Shown one piece after another: positions 1-5,983 of a stretch of 24,068 bases of DNA (position 1 is its first letter; every line of letters begins with the position of its first letter). The notes beneath the pieces were generated by a model. The model was given only the letters and a program-made list of their open reading frames with translations, searched no databases and was not told the DNA's origin. The stretch covers positions 1 through 24,068 of the forward strand of contig JBAVAR010000122.1 in assembly GCA_049585815.1 (NCBI GenBank), in the 5' to 3' direction. Both the position numbers and the translations under genes were made by a program. This DNA is from DATLSM01 sp049585815 (lineage in GTDB: Bacteria > Actinomycetota > Thermoleophilia > Solirubrobacterales > 70-9).

Positions 1-60
1 CGCTGGTTCCGCTCCGCCTCAGGCCGTGATGCGCTCCGTCCGGGCCGCAACCTTCTCGCC
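1..60 (-). repeat. GC-rich intergenic element, copy D (reverse orientation, cut by window edge)
   Basis: Read on the minus strand, this stretch contains GCGAGAAGGTT, then GCATCACGGCCTGAG, then GCGGAGCGGA. It resembles the elements at 5869-5932 and especially 9000-9062 (GCGAGACGTT ... GCGCCTGAGCGGAGCGGA). The other copies lie just upstream of genes and point the same way as the gene, so a divergent minus-strand gene may begin left of the window. This is eye alignment only, and the middle of the element is poorly conserved. Confidence 0.4.
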
Positions 61-268
61 CGCAGCTGATCGGCATTTCCCCATGGAGTTCGTGCCACTC
101 GGCGCGACCATAGCCGCAATTCTCGCGATGACCGGTACGGTTCAATTCTTAATTGATTGGTCACTCTGGTACGTCCACGTTTTCATTCTATCCACTCAAA
201 CAGGCACAGCTTAAGCAGTTTTAGAGCCAAGACAAAGCCCACACCGGCCGGGCCAGGTCAACAGGTTC
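61..268. other. No gene recognised; AT-rich patch
   Basis: This stretch holds no frame with recognisable protein character. Bases 138-160 are unusually AT-rich for the window and include the short inverted repeat TCAAT/ATTGA. On the minus strand, TAGAAT (190 down to 185) could be a -10 box for a divergent gene to the left, but no clear -35 box accompanies it. Confidence 0.4.
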
Positions 269-297
269 TTGACATCACGGTCTGCCTGTGATCCAAT
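269..297 (+). promoter_or_regulatory. Candidate sigma70-like promoter
   Basis: A perfect -35 TTGACA (269-274) is followed by a 17-nt spacer and TCCAAT (292-297; 4 of 6 matches to TATAAT). A TG pair at 289-290 sits in the extended -10 position. Transcription would begin near 304 and could read into the collagen-like gene at 1295 through a leader of about 990 nt. It is the only convincing promoter-like pair I see upstream of the operon. Confidence 0.45.
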
Positions 298-393
298 TCT
301 GCTCGGCCTCTCAGAACGCGCCGATCCGATTGCGATCCGGCCGTGTTCCAAGGGCCAGGAGAAGAGATAACGGCTGACCCCACCGGGCCAGGG

Positions 394-412
394 GATCCAC
401 ACTCAGTGGATC
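394..412 (+). other. Small perfect hairpin
   Basis: GATCCAC (394-400) and GTGGATC (406-412) pair perfectly around the loop ACTCA. It lies between the candidate promoter and the SD/GTG at 435-452, so it would sit in the 5' leader of the transcript. Its function is unknown. Confidence 0.4.
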
Positions 413-449
413 GGGCGATTGTGGGACAGTCAGAGAAGAGGAGAGTCAC

Positions 450-1295
450 GTGAGGACATCGTCCGGACCGATTCCGGGCTTCACCGCAGGAGGACCCGCT
501 GAGGCCCTGTGCCCCACTGCGCTCTCCTTCTCGACGCGCTCCTCCCAACCGATCTTCGGTGACCCCAGAAGCTGCGTCCGTCTCCAACTCTCCTTGGCAG
601 GCGGCGCAGAGGCCGACAGAGCGACCGACTCCCTTGATTCCGGGGTGCTCCCTGTCTCCGGAGGAGGAGGCGGCCGCGCCTGTCTGCCGACCCATCCGGC
701 ACCCGTCGCCCTCCCTGGCAAACGGTGCCTCACGAGCAGCGCGGGCGGTCCTCAAACCTTCCGGGAGCGGCCCCACCTCTCCCGGAATTGGGCCGTCCGC
801 GCCTGCTCTCCCTCTTCCGCCAACGCCGTAAGCGCTTGGACCTTCACCACCGCGCCAGGGACCCCTGCCGACCTACCCGCCTTCGCCGTAAGCGCTTCGT
901 CCTCTGCGAGCGCCTCAGGAACCCCCGCCGACCCACCCGCTTCCGTAGTCAGCGCTCCGTCCCTCGCATTCGCGCTTGGGACCACCGCAACCAACTCATC
1001 CCACGCAGCCCATTCCCCCCTGCTCACGCAGGGGGGAATGTCGTGGGCGGGGCCCCAAAGTGGGGGAGAAGGCACTGAGCCCACCGCGTCCGCTTCGTCC
1101 CTCCCCCACTCCCCCCTGCCCACCTACCTGCCTCGGTGGGCAGGGAGGAGCGGGGGAGAGCCACCCACCACAAACCTTTTCGCTGTACCCGCCACGGACT
1201 CGCAGTCCCGTGCCGGCCTCATTGAGCAGTCCAAGTCAACAAGGCCGGCCGGCCTCACCCCGGCGGGCATCACCACACAAGGAGAAGAGATCTGA
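450..1295 (+). CDS. Low-confidence open frame, 281 codons (may be non-coding leader)
   Basis: A GTG start at 450 has a fair SD (GAAGAGGAG, 435-443), and the stop TGA (1293-1295) overlaps the ATG of the next gene as TGATG. The deduced protein is rich in Ser, Pro, Ala, Thr and Gly. It has no signal peptide, membrane segment or recognisable domain. Residues 126-185 are three imperfect 20-residue repeats with AVSA and GTPAD motifs, and several differences between copies are synonymous, which slightly favours coding. Against coding, the same DNA holds two very strong hairpins, other frames on both strands are open too, and codon choice is less regular than in the confident genes. It may instead be a structured 5' leader. 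I do not recognise a family. Confidence 0.25.
   Translation: MRTSSGPIPGFTAGGPAEALCPTALSFSTRSSQPIFGDPRSCVRLQLSLAGGAEADRATDSLDSGVLPVSGGGGGRACLPTHPAPVALPGKRCLTSSAGGPQTFRERPHLSRNWAVRACSPSSANAVSAWTFTTAPGTPADLPAFAVSASSSASASGTPADPPASVVSAPSLAFALGTTATNSSHAAHSPLLTQGGMSWAGPQSGGEGTEPTASASSLPHSPLPTYLPRWAGRSGGEPPTTNLFAVPATDSQSRAGLIEQSKSTRPAGLTPAGITTQGEEI
825..1004 (+). repeat. Three imperfect 60-bp tandem repeats
   Basis: AGCGCT recurs at 831, 891 and 951, exactly 60 bp apart. Between the first two copies, GCCGTAAGCGCT and the GACC(T/C)ACCCGC segment are also conserved. The third copy is more diverged. The period is a multiple of three, so the repeat stays in phase in every frame and does not by itself prove coding. 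Confidence 0.6.
1000..1047 (+). other. Strong interrupted hairpin
   Basis: CATTCCCCCCTG (1011-1022) pairs perfectly with CAGGGGGGAATG (1029-1040) around a 6-nt loop. CCCACG (1000-1005) and CGTGGG (1042-1047) extend the stem across an asymmetric internal loop, for 18 pairs in all. No T-run follows, so it is not a standard intrinsic terminator. It could be a leader RNA structure or a REP-like palindrome. Confidence 0.65.
1101..1158 (+). other. Very long hairpin, 22 of 24 pairs
   Basis: Bases 1101-1124 are complementary to 1135-1158 except at 1108/1151 and 1113/1146, leaving a 10-nt loop. GTGGGGGAG at 1060-1068 is also perfectly complementary to 1101-1109, so two mutually exclusive folds are possible. 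The hairpin ends 137 nt before the collagen-like gene. No T-run follows directly. An attenuator-like leader or a mobile REP-type palindrome are the main options. Confidence 0.65.
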
Positions 1296-2083
1296 TGCAA
1301 CGTCTCAGACACCCCATCCGCGCGATCCGCGAACCCTTCGGCAAGGCCGGCCTCACGGTAGCCATCCTCGCCCTCGTCATGGCGATGGTCGGCGGCGCCT
1401 ACGCCGCCGGCAAGCTGACCTCCGGCCAGAAGAAGGAAGTCGAAAAGATCGCCAAGAAGTTCGCCGGCAAGCCCGGCGCCCCTGGTGCCAACGGCGCCAA
1501 CGGCCCGACTGGACCTGCTGGCCCGACTGGACCTGCTGGCACCAACGGAACCAACGGCACCAACGGCGAAAGCGTCGCCGTCACCCACAAAGGCGAATGC
1601 ACCGAATTCTCCAATAAATCCGGTTCCGGCAAAGCCTGCAACGGCACCACCGGCTTCACCAAAACCCTCCCCCCCGAAGAAACGGAGACCGGGAGCTGGA
1701 GCTTCATCATGACTGCCAGCACTCAGCCATCAAATGCATTGTATGCGCCGATTTCCTTCACGATCCCGTTGGCTGAGCCGCTCAACGAAGAACACGTTCA
1801 CTTCGTCACATATGAAGAACCGACGCCGCCTGAAGCGTGTGAAGGCACAGTTGAAGAACCGACCGCCATGCCCGGCAACCTCTGCGTTTACGCGCGGGAG
1901 CTCGGGTCGGTAAACAACGAATTTCCACCCGCACCCGTACCGCTCGAAAGCGTATCCGATTTCGGGCCGTATGGTGCGAGTAAAGCGGGAGCCTTCCTCC
2001 GCGTTTTGCCTACAGCGAGTGCCGAAGAACAGTCAACCGGCCGTGGCAGCTGGGCTGTCACAGCCCCCCCTGCTGAACCGTGA
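1295..2083 (+). CDS. Collagen-like exported or membrane-anchored protein
   Basis: The protein has 262 aa. The ATG at 1295 follows a strong SD (AAGGAGAAGAG, 1279-1289). Residues 1-18 are basic, and residues 19-37 form one hydrophobic segment (AILALVMAMVGGAYAA) that could be an uncleaved anchor or a signal peptide. A charged, probably coiled segment follows (QKKEVEKIAKKFAG), then about 12 Gly-X-Y triplets (residues 58-93, from GKP to GES) typical of bacterial collagen-like stalks. The C-terminal part (about 94-262) has Cys residues in 'GECTEF', 'ACNG', 'EACEG' and 'NLCVY', and ends near 'GRGSWAVTA'. Proteins with this exact order are, as I recall, common in Solirubrobacterales, but their function is unknown. 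It is first in the exported-protein cluster. A surface fibre with a small globular head is an inference. Confidence 0.9.
   Translation: MQRLRHPIRAIREPFGKAGLTVAILALVMAMVGGAYAAGKLTSGQKKEVEKIAKKFAGKPGAPGANGANGPTGPAGPTGPAGTNGTNGTNGESVAVTHKGECTEFSNKSGSGKACNGTTGFTKTLPPEETETGSWSFIMTASTQPSNALYAPISFTIPLAEPLNEEHVHFVTYEEPTPPEACEGTVEEPTAMPGNLCVYARELGSVNNEFPPAPVPLESVSDFGPYGASKAGAFLRVLPTASAEEQSTGRGSWAVTAPPAEP
1502..1564 (+). repeat. Tandem repeats encoding the Gly-X-Y stalk
   Basis: An 18-bp unit coding for GPTGPA occurs twice without a mismatch (1502-1519 and 1520-1537). Three 9-bp units coding for GTN follow (1538-1564), differing at one base. Such perfect tandem DNA repeats are prone to slippage, so stalk length may vary between strains. 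Confidence 0.8.
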
Positions 2084-2124
2084 CAGCTCCATCAATGGAA
2101 GAAATTTTGCCACACTGAGTAACT

Positions 2125-2177
2125 AGCCGCTGAACTCCGGCCGGACGGCGAGCAGATCGTCCGGCCGGGAAGCGGCT
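2125..2177 (+). terminator. Long GC hairpin, possible terminator without T-run
   Basis: CCGGCCGGACG (2137-2147) and CGTCCGGCCGG (2158-2168) pair perfectly around a 10-nt loop. AGCCGCT (2125-2131) and AGCGGCT (2171-2177) extend the stem beyond an internal loop, giving 18 pairs. It lies 42 nt after the collagen-like gene. The lack of a T-run argues against classical intrinsic termination; it could slow polymerase, protect mRNA ends or end transcription partly. A second, weaker pairing, GCTGTCAC/GTGACAGC (2054-2061, 2080-2087), spans the stop codon just before it. Confidence 0.45.
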
Positions 2178-2217
2178 CGGACCCCGCTCAAACGCGTTAC
2201 ATACAGCAACAGCGATA

Positions 2218-2427
2218 GTGCTAAACCCCCTCAAAATGTACGACACCACGAAAAGACCACAATCAGGTTTGCCATCCGCATCCACGGCTGCGTCGTGCAA
2301 TGCCAGCGGACCGCTGAGGCGCCACTCCCTGAGGCCCGCGACCGGATCGACCACACGGGGACGCCGCGGCCTCCTCGCCTTGATCGCCGCCGCCGCGCTC
2401 GCCCTCACCGCCGGAGCCCTCGCATGA
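2218..2427 (+). CDS. Small open frame ending in a signal-like hydrophobic segment
   Basis: This 69-codon frame starts at GTG 2218 (alternatively ATG 2236) and has no good SD. The last 19 residues (GLLALIAAAALALTAGALA) after the basic 'RGRR' look like a signal-peptide core with an AxA-type end, but translation stops there. The TGA at 2425-2427 overlaps the next ATG (2424) as ATGA. It could be a coupling leader peptide, a tiny membrane protein, or the leftover signal peptide of a deleted exported protein. The following gene has its own signal peptide, so it does not need this one. Confidence 0.3.
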   Translation: MLNPLKMYDTTKRPQSGLPSASTAASCNASGPLRRHSLRPATGSTTRGRRGLLALIAAAALALTAGALA

Positions 2428-5400
2428 GCCTCCGCCGCACCACCGCCGAGCAGACCCACCTATCTGTTTCGCTGGGCCCCCGCAGGCTGGCGACACTCCC
2501 CCTCGCCGCCCTCAGCGCCGTCGCACTCGTTGCCTGTACGGTCCTTCTCACCCCCGCCCCAGCCACTGCTACACAGCCCGCCGTCGAAGGCCTCACCACC
2601 GAACCCGCCACCAACCTCCAACGCACCTCCGCCGACCTTCATGGTTCCTTCACCGGCGACGGCGAAGACACCAACTACTACTTCGAATACGTCACCCAGG
2701 AACAGTTCGAACAGGCCATCAACGGGGGCTTCGCCGAAGCCACCGCCACCGCCACCCTCGACGCCGGCTCGCCGGCCCTGGGCGAACCGGCGACCGAGAA
2801 CTTCGAACTCACCGGCCTCAGCACCCAGACCGCATACCGCTACCGCATCGTCGCTGAAGACGGTGCTGGCAAGAGTGTTGCTGAAAGTGTGCCTCTCATC
2901 ACGGTGGCCAATGTGATCGGCGTCGAAGACGAACCCGCCACCGTGTTGAGCACCGAAAGCGTTGTCCTCCACGGCTCCTTCACCGGCGACGGAAACGAAA
3001 CGCATTACTACTTCGAATACGGCACCGACTCTGCCTATGGCCATCAAACGGCGCCTGAAAGCTACTCCGGCTCCGCTCAGCACTCTTTCAGCACCGAAGT
3101 CACCGGCCTCACGCCTCATAATACCTACCATTTCCGCCTCGTCGCGACCAACAAGTTCGGCACTACGACCACCGAAGACCGTAGCATCGAAACGCCCGAG
3201 CCCCCGACCGTCGTTGGGCTCACCTCTGAAAACCTCACCGCGACCGGCGCCGACCTCCTCGCCAAGGTCAACCCGCAGGGCTCAGCTACGACGGTCCACT
3301 TCGAATACGGCACCACCACTGGTTACGGCGCCAGCCCTCCCATCCCTGAACAGAGCATCGGCTCCGGCAGTGCCGACAAATCGCTCAAAGTTCATCTCAC
3401 CGAACTCCAGCCTCATGCCACCTATCACTTCCGCCTCACCGCCACCAGCAAATGGGGCACGACGACGACCGAAGATCAGTCCTTCAACTTCTACCCCGCC
3501 AACTGCCCCAATGCCGCGGTTCGCCAGCAGACCAACTCTGGCTTTCTCCCCGATTGCCGCGCCTACGAGCTCGTCTCCCCCGGTGACGCCGGTGATGCGG
3601 TCCTATTCCCTGGTACGGCAAATGGAGGCTTTTACGGTGGCGCACCCGATGCCCCTTACGCCGAAAACCCAGCTCGATTTGCCTTCGCCGGCTGGCTCGG
3701 GGCAATCCCCGGGACCGATTCCCCCAACGGCTCGACCCCCGACACCTACGTCTCCACTCGAACCGATACCGGCTGGGTCACCCGCTACGTCGGCATCTTG
3801 GGTGATGAACACCTTGGCGCCACTCCCTTTTGGGGGGAGACCGAGTTCACGGATCCAAGCATGGACAAGCTGCTTGACTTCGAATCGTATAAGGAACCAG
3901 GCGGCAATGAAATTAGAATCGCCGCAGGCAGGGAATTCTTCGAAGCAGACCAGCCGCCCTACCTCTGGGACGCCAACGGCGCCAGCTTGGGCCGTTGGCC
4001 CGCAGACTCCACCGGCCTGACCTCCGGCGCCGAAGTTGACAGCGAGTATCAGCCCTCACCGGATTTCACCCACCTCGCCTTCTCCTCCAACAATCTGGAC
4101 TTTACCGTCGGCCAGGCAGGGGAAGAAGGTCTGACTACCGCCCCCGGTTCGGCCTATGACTACGACGTCGCCACCGAAAAGACGACGCTCATCTCCAAGA
4201 CCCCCGGGGGCGAAAACATCCCTCAGGAGCCGGGCGATGCAGCTGAAACCAACGAGCGCATTGAATTCCCCAACGCCACCTTCGTCGGCCAGCCAGATCA
4301 GGATCACCCCAGCGTATCTACCGACGGATCGCACATCCTCATGTCGACGCTGAGCAGCCCTTTTCAACCGTTCGGAGAAGGCTCCTACCAAGGACCGTTG
4401 ACGCGGCTTTACATGCGCGTCAACGACGCGGTCACCTACGAAGTCTCCCAGGGCAAGGACGTCAGATACGTGGGGATGACGGCCGATGGCACCAAGGTCT
4501 TCTTCACCTCCGAAGAACAGCTTACCTCCGAAGACCACGACCACAGTACCGACCTCTACATGTGGAGTGAAGAAGGTGAAGAGGCACACAATCCCCTCAC
4601 CCTGATCTCCAAGGGAAACACTAACGGTGGCCTCGGCAACGGCGACGACTGTCACCCTGCGGTCAGCACGGCTTCCAATGGCAGCGCCTTGGTGGAAATG
4701 CCGTGGACCGAAAAGTGCGACGTCGTGCCGATGACCGACGGCATCCCGTTCCATTTCAACGAACCGGCGACCACCACGGATTCCGCCATCGCCGCAAAGA
4801 CCGGCGAAATTTACTTCTTTTCGCCCGAGCAGCTCGATGGCGCCAAGGGAGTCACCGGCTTGGAGAACCTCTACAACTACCGCGACGGTCGGCTCCAGTT
4901 CGTCGCGACTTTTGAACCGGACATCGAGTGTTCCAACAACTCCCAAGTATGCAGGGACGCGCCGGCCTCCAGGTTTGAGGTAACCCCCGACGGCACCCAC
5001 GCCGCCTTTCTTTCCCGCAGCCAGCTCACCTCCTACGACAATGAAGCCGCGAGTCACCAATGTGGGCAGACCTTCGTTTATAAAGCCACTCTCGGTGCAA
5101 GATGTGAGGAGATGTACACCTACGCTCCGGCCACCGGGAAGATCGTCTGTGCCTCGTGTAACCCTGACGGAGCGCGACCGACCGCCGACGTCGAAGCGAG
5201 TACGCAGGGCCTCTTCCTCTCAAACGACGGCCGTGCCTTCTTCGACACCGTCGATCCACTTGTCCAGGCGGATACCAACGGCGTCGGCGATGTCTATGAG
5301 TACGTCGACGGCCGCCCCCAGCTGATCACCACGGGCACCAATTCCGCTGATCTGGCCGGTAATACGGCGAACTCGGCCTTCGCCGGCCTCACCGGCGGAC

Positions 5401-5741
5401 TCGCCGGGGTGAGCGCTAACGGGGTCAATGTTTACTTTTCAACCCGTGACAGCCTCGTTCCCCAGGACCGTAATGGGGAGTACCTCAAGTTCTACGACGC
5501 CCGCAGCGATGGCGGCTTCGCCACGGAAGTGCCGCCGGCCCACTGCGAAGCCGCCGATGAGTGCCATGGCGCCGGCAGCTCCCCTCCGATCCTGTCACGC
5601 AACGGTACCGGCCCCAGCCTCGGCAGCGGCGGCAACGCCACATCCAATCCCCAGACCAAGCACCACAAGAAAAAGCACAGGCGGGCTAAGCACAAGCGCC
5701 ACGGCCACCGAGCCAACGTCAAGCGGAGGGCCACACGATGA
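2424..5741 (+). CDS. P1: exported protein with three FN3-like domains and a propeller
   Basis: The protein has 1105 aa from ATG 2424, with GGAG 7 nt upstream; the frame is open further upstream but only the 2424 start gives a proper signal peptide. Residues 1-48 form the signal (core ATLPLAALSAVALVACTVLL, then ATA); 'LVAC' resembles a lipobox, so a lipoprotein is possible though the hydrophobic run continues past the Cys. Three fibronectin-III-like repeats follow at about 55-160, 163-258 and 260-355, each with 'YxFEYGT' and 'TYHFRL(V/T)AT' strands. A Cys loop (CPNA...VRQQ ... DCRAYELVSP, 361-386) leads into a TolB/WD40-like propeller, with repeated 'SxDGxxxxFxS' and 'LYxYxDG' blades to about residue 1050. 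The C-terminus has 'ADECHGAG' and a K/H/R-rich tail. Partner of B1; no catalytic site is evident. A surface binding or structural role is inferred. Confidence 0.93.
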   Translation: MSLRRTTAEQTHLSVSLGPRRLATLPLAALSAVALVACTVLLTPAPATATQPAVEGLTTEPATNLQRTSADLHGSFTGDGEDTNYYFEYVTQEQFEQAINGGFAEATATATLDAGSPALGEPATENFELTGLSTQTAYRYRIVAEDGAGKSVAESVPLITVANVIGVEDEPATVLSTESVVLHGSFTGDGNETHYYFEYGTDSAYGHQTAPESYSGSAQHSFSTEVTGLTPHNTYHFRLVATNKFGTTTTEDRSIETPEPPTVVGLTSENLTATGADLLAKVNPQGSATTVHFEYGTTTGYGASPPIPEQSIGSGSADKSLKVHLTELQPHATYHFRLTATSKWGTTTTEDQSFNFYPANCPNAAVRQQTNSGFLPDCRAYELVSPGDAGDAVLFPGTANGGFYGGAPDAPYAENPARFAFAGWLGAIPGTDSPNGSTPDTYVSTRTDTGWVTRYVGILGDEHLGATPFWGETEFTDPSMDKLLDFESYKEPGGNEIRIAAGREFFEADQPPYLWDANGASLGRWPADSTGLTSGAEVDSEYQPSPDFTHLAFSSNNLDFTVGQAGEEGLTTAPGSAYDYDVATEKTTLISKTPGGENIPQEPGDAAETNERIEFPNATFVGQPDQDHPSVSTDGSHILMSTLSSPFQPFGEGSYQGPLTRLYMRVNDAVTYEVSQGKDVRYVGMTADGTKVFFTSEEQLTSEDHDHSTDLYMWSEEGEEAHNPLTLISKGNTNGGLGNGDDCHPAVSTASNGSALVEMPWTEKCDVVPMTDGIPFHFNEPATTTDSAIAAKTGEIYFFSPEQLDGAKGVTGLENLYNYRDGRLQFVATFEPDIECSNNSQVCRDAPASRFEVTPDGTHAAFLSRSQLTSYDNEAASHQCGQTFVYKATLGARCEEMYTYAPATGKIVCASCNPDGARPTADVEASTQGLFLSNDGRAFFDTVDPLVQADTNGVGDVYEYVDGRPQLITTGTNSADLAGNTANSAFAGLTGGLAGVSANGVNVYFSTRDSLVPQDRNGEYLKFYDARSDGGFATEVPPAHCEAADECHGAGSSPPILSRNGTGPSLGSGGNATSNPQTKHHKKKHRRAKHKRHGHRANVKRRATR

Positions 5742-5868
5742 GCCCGTTGACCCACCTCACTCACCATATTGCTTCTTTTATTCCCAATTTCTTACGCCCT
5801 GAGGCCGCGTGTGGCCAAGCAGGTCAAGGACGCAGGGAGGCCGGCAAGGGGAGCGCACGAGCCTGCCC

Positions 5869-5932
5869 GGACGCGGGAGCGAGGGCGGAAGATTTCCAGG
5901 TGTCATCAGTCCGCCCGAGCGGGAGCGGAGGA
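5869..5932 (+). repeat. GC-rich intergenic element, copy A
   Basis: This 64-nt stretch from GGACGCGGGAGCGAG to GAGCGGGAGCGGAGGA aligns with 9000-9062 at roughly three of every four positions by eye, with 1-nt indels. Because the indels break the reading frame relative to copy B, the element is probably not conserved as protein. It sits in the 242-bp gap between P1 and B1 and ends in an SD-like GGAGGA. The gap also shares GCCAAGCAG(G/A)TCA with the P2 upstream region (near 5815 and 8859). From 5947 an 8-codon frame runs to TGA 5971-5973, which overlaps the SD GAGGA of B1. Confidence 0.55.
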
Positions 5933-5983
5933 CAGGCGACCGGCTCATGCGTGACCCGCAGACGCCCGACTGAGGACGCCGAG

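Noticed and set aside
26..214. 62-codon frame near the left edge with a hydrophobic stretch
   Set aside because: No SD; the start lies in the reverse-oriented repeat element, and the hydrophobic part comes from the AT-rich patch.
825..1004. 60-bp repeats as a CRISPR array
   Set aside because: Only three degenerate contiguous copies without distinct spacers, and no cas genes.
1101..1158. Long hairpin as an intrinsic terminator
   Set aside because: No T-run follows, and it lies upstream of the first confident gene rather than behind one.
2295..2423. N-terminal extension of P1 to 2295
   Set aside because: The added 43 residues are Arg/Pro-rich and lie before a complete signal peptide; ATG 2424 has GGAG at a suitable distance.
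5738..5983. N-terminal extension of B1 to the ATG at 5738
   Set aside because: It would bury the signal peptide 82 residues inside, reads through the intergenic element, and spoils the length match with B2. The ATG itself is kept as a possible coupling start.
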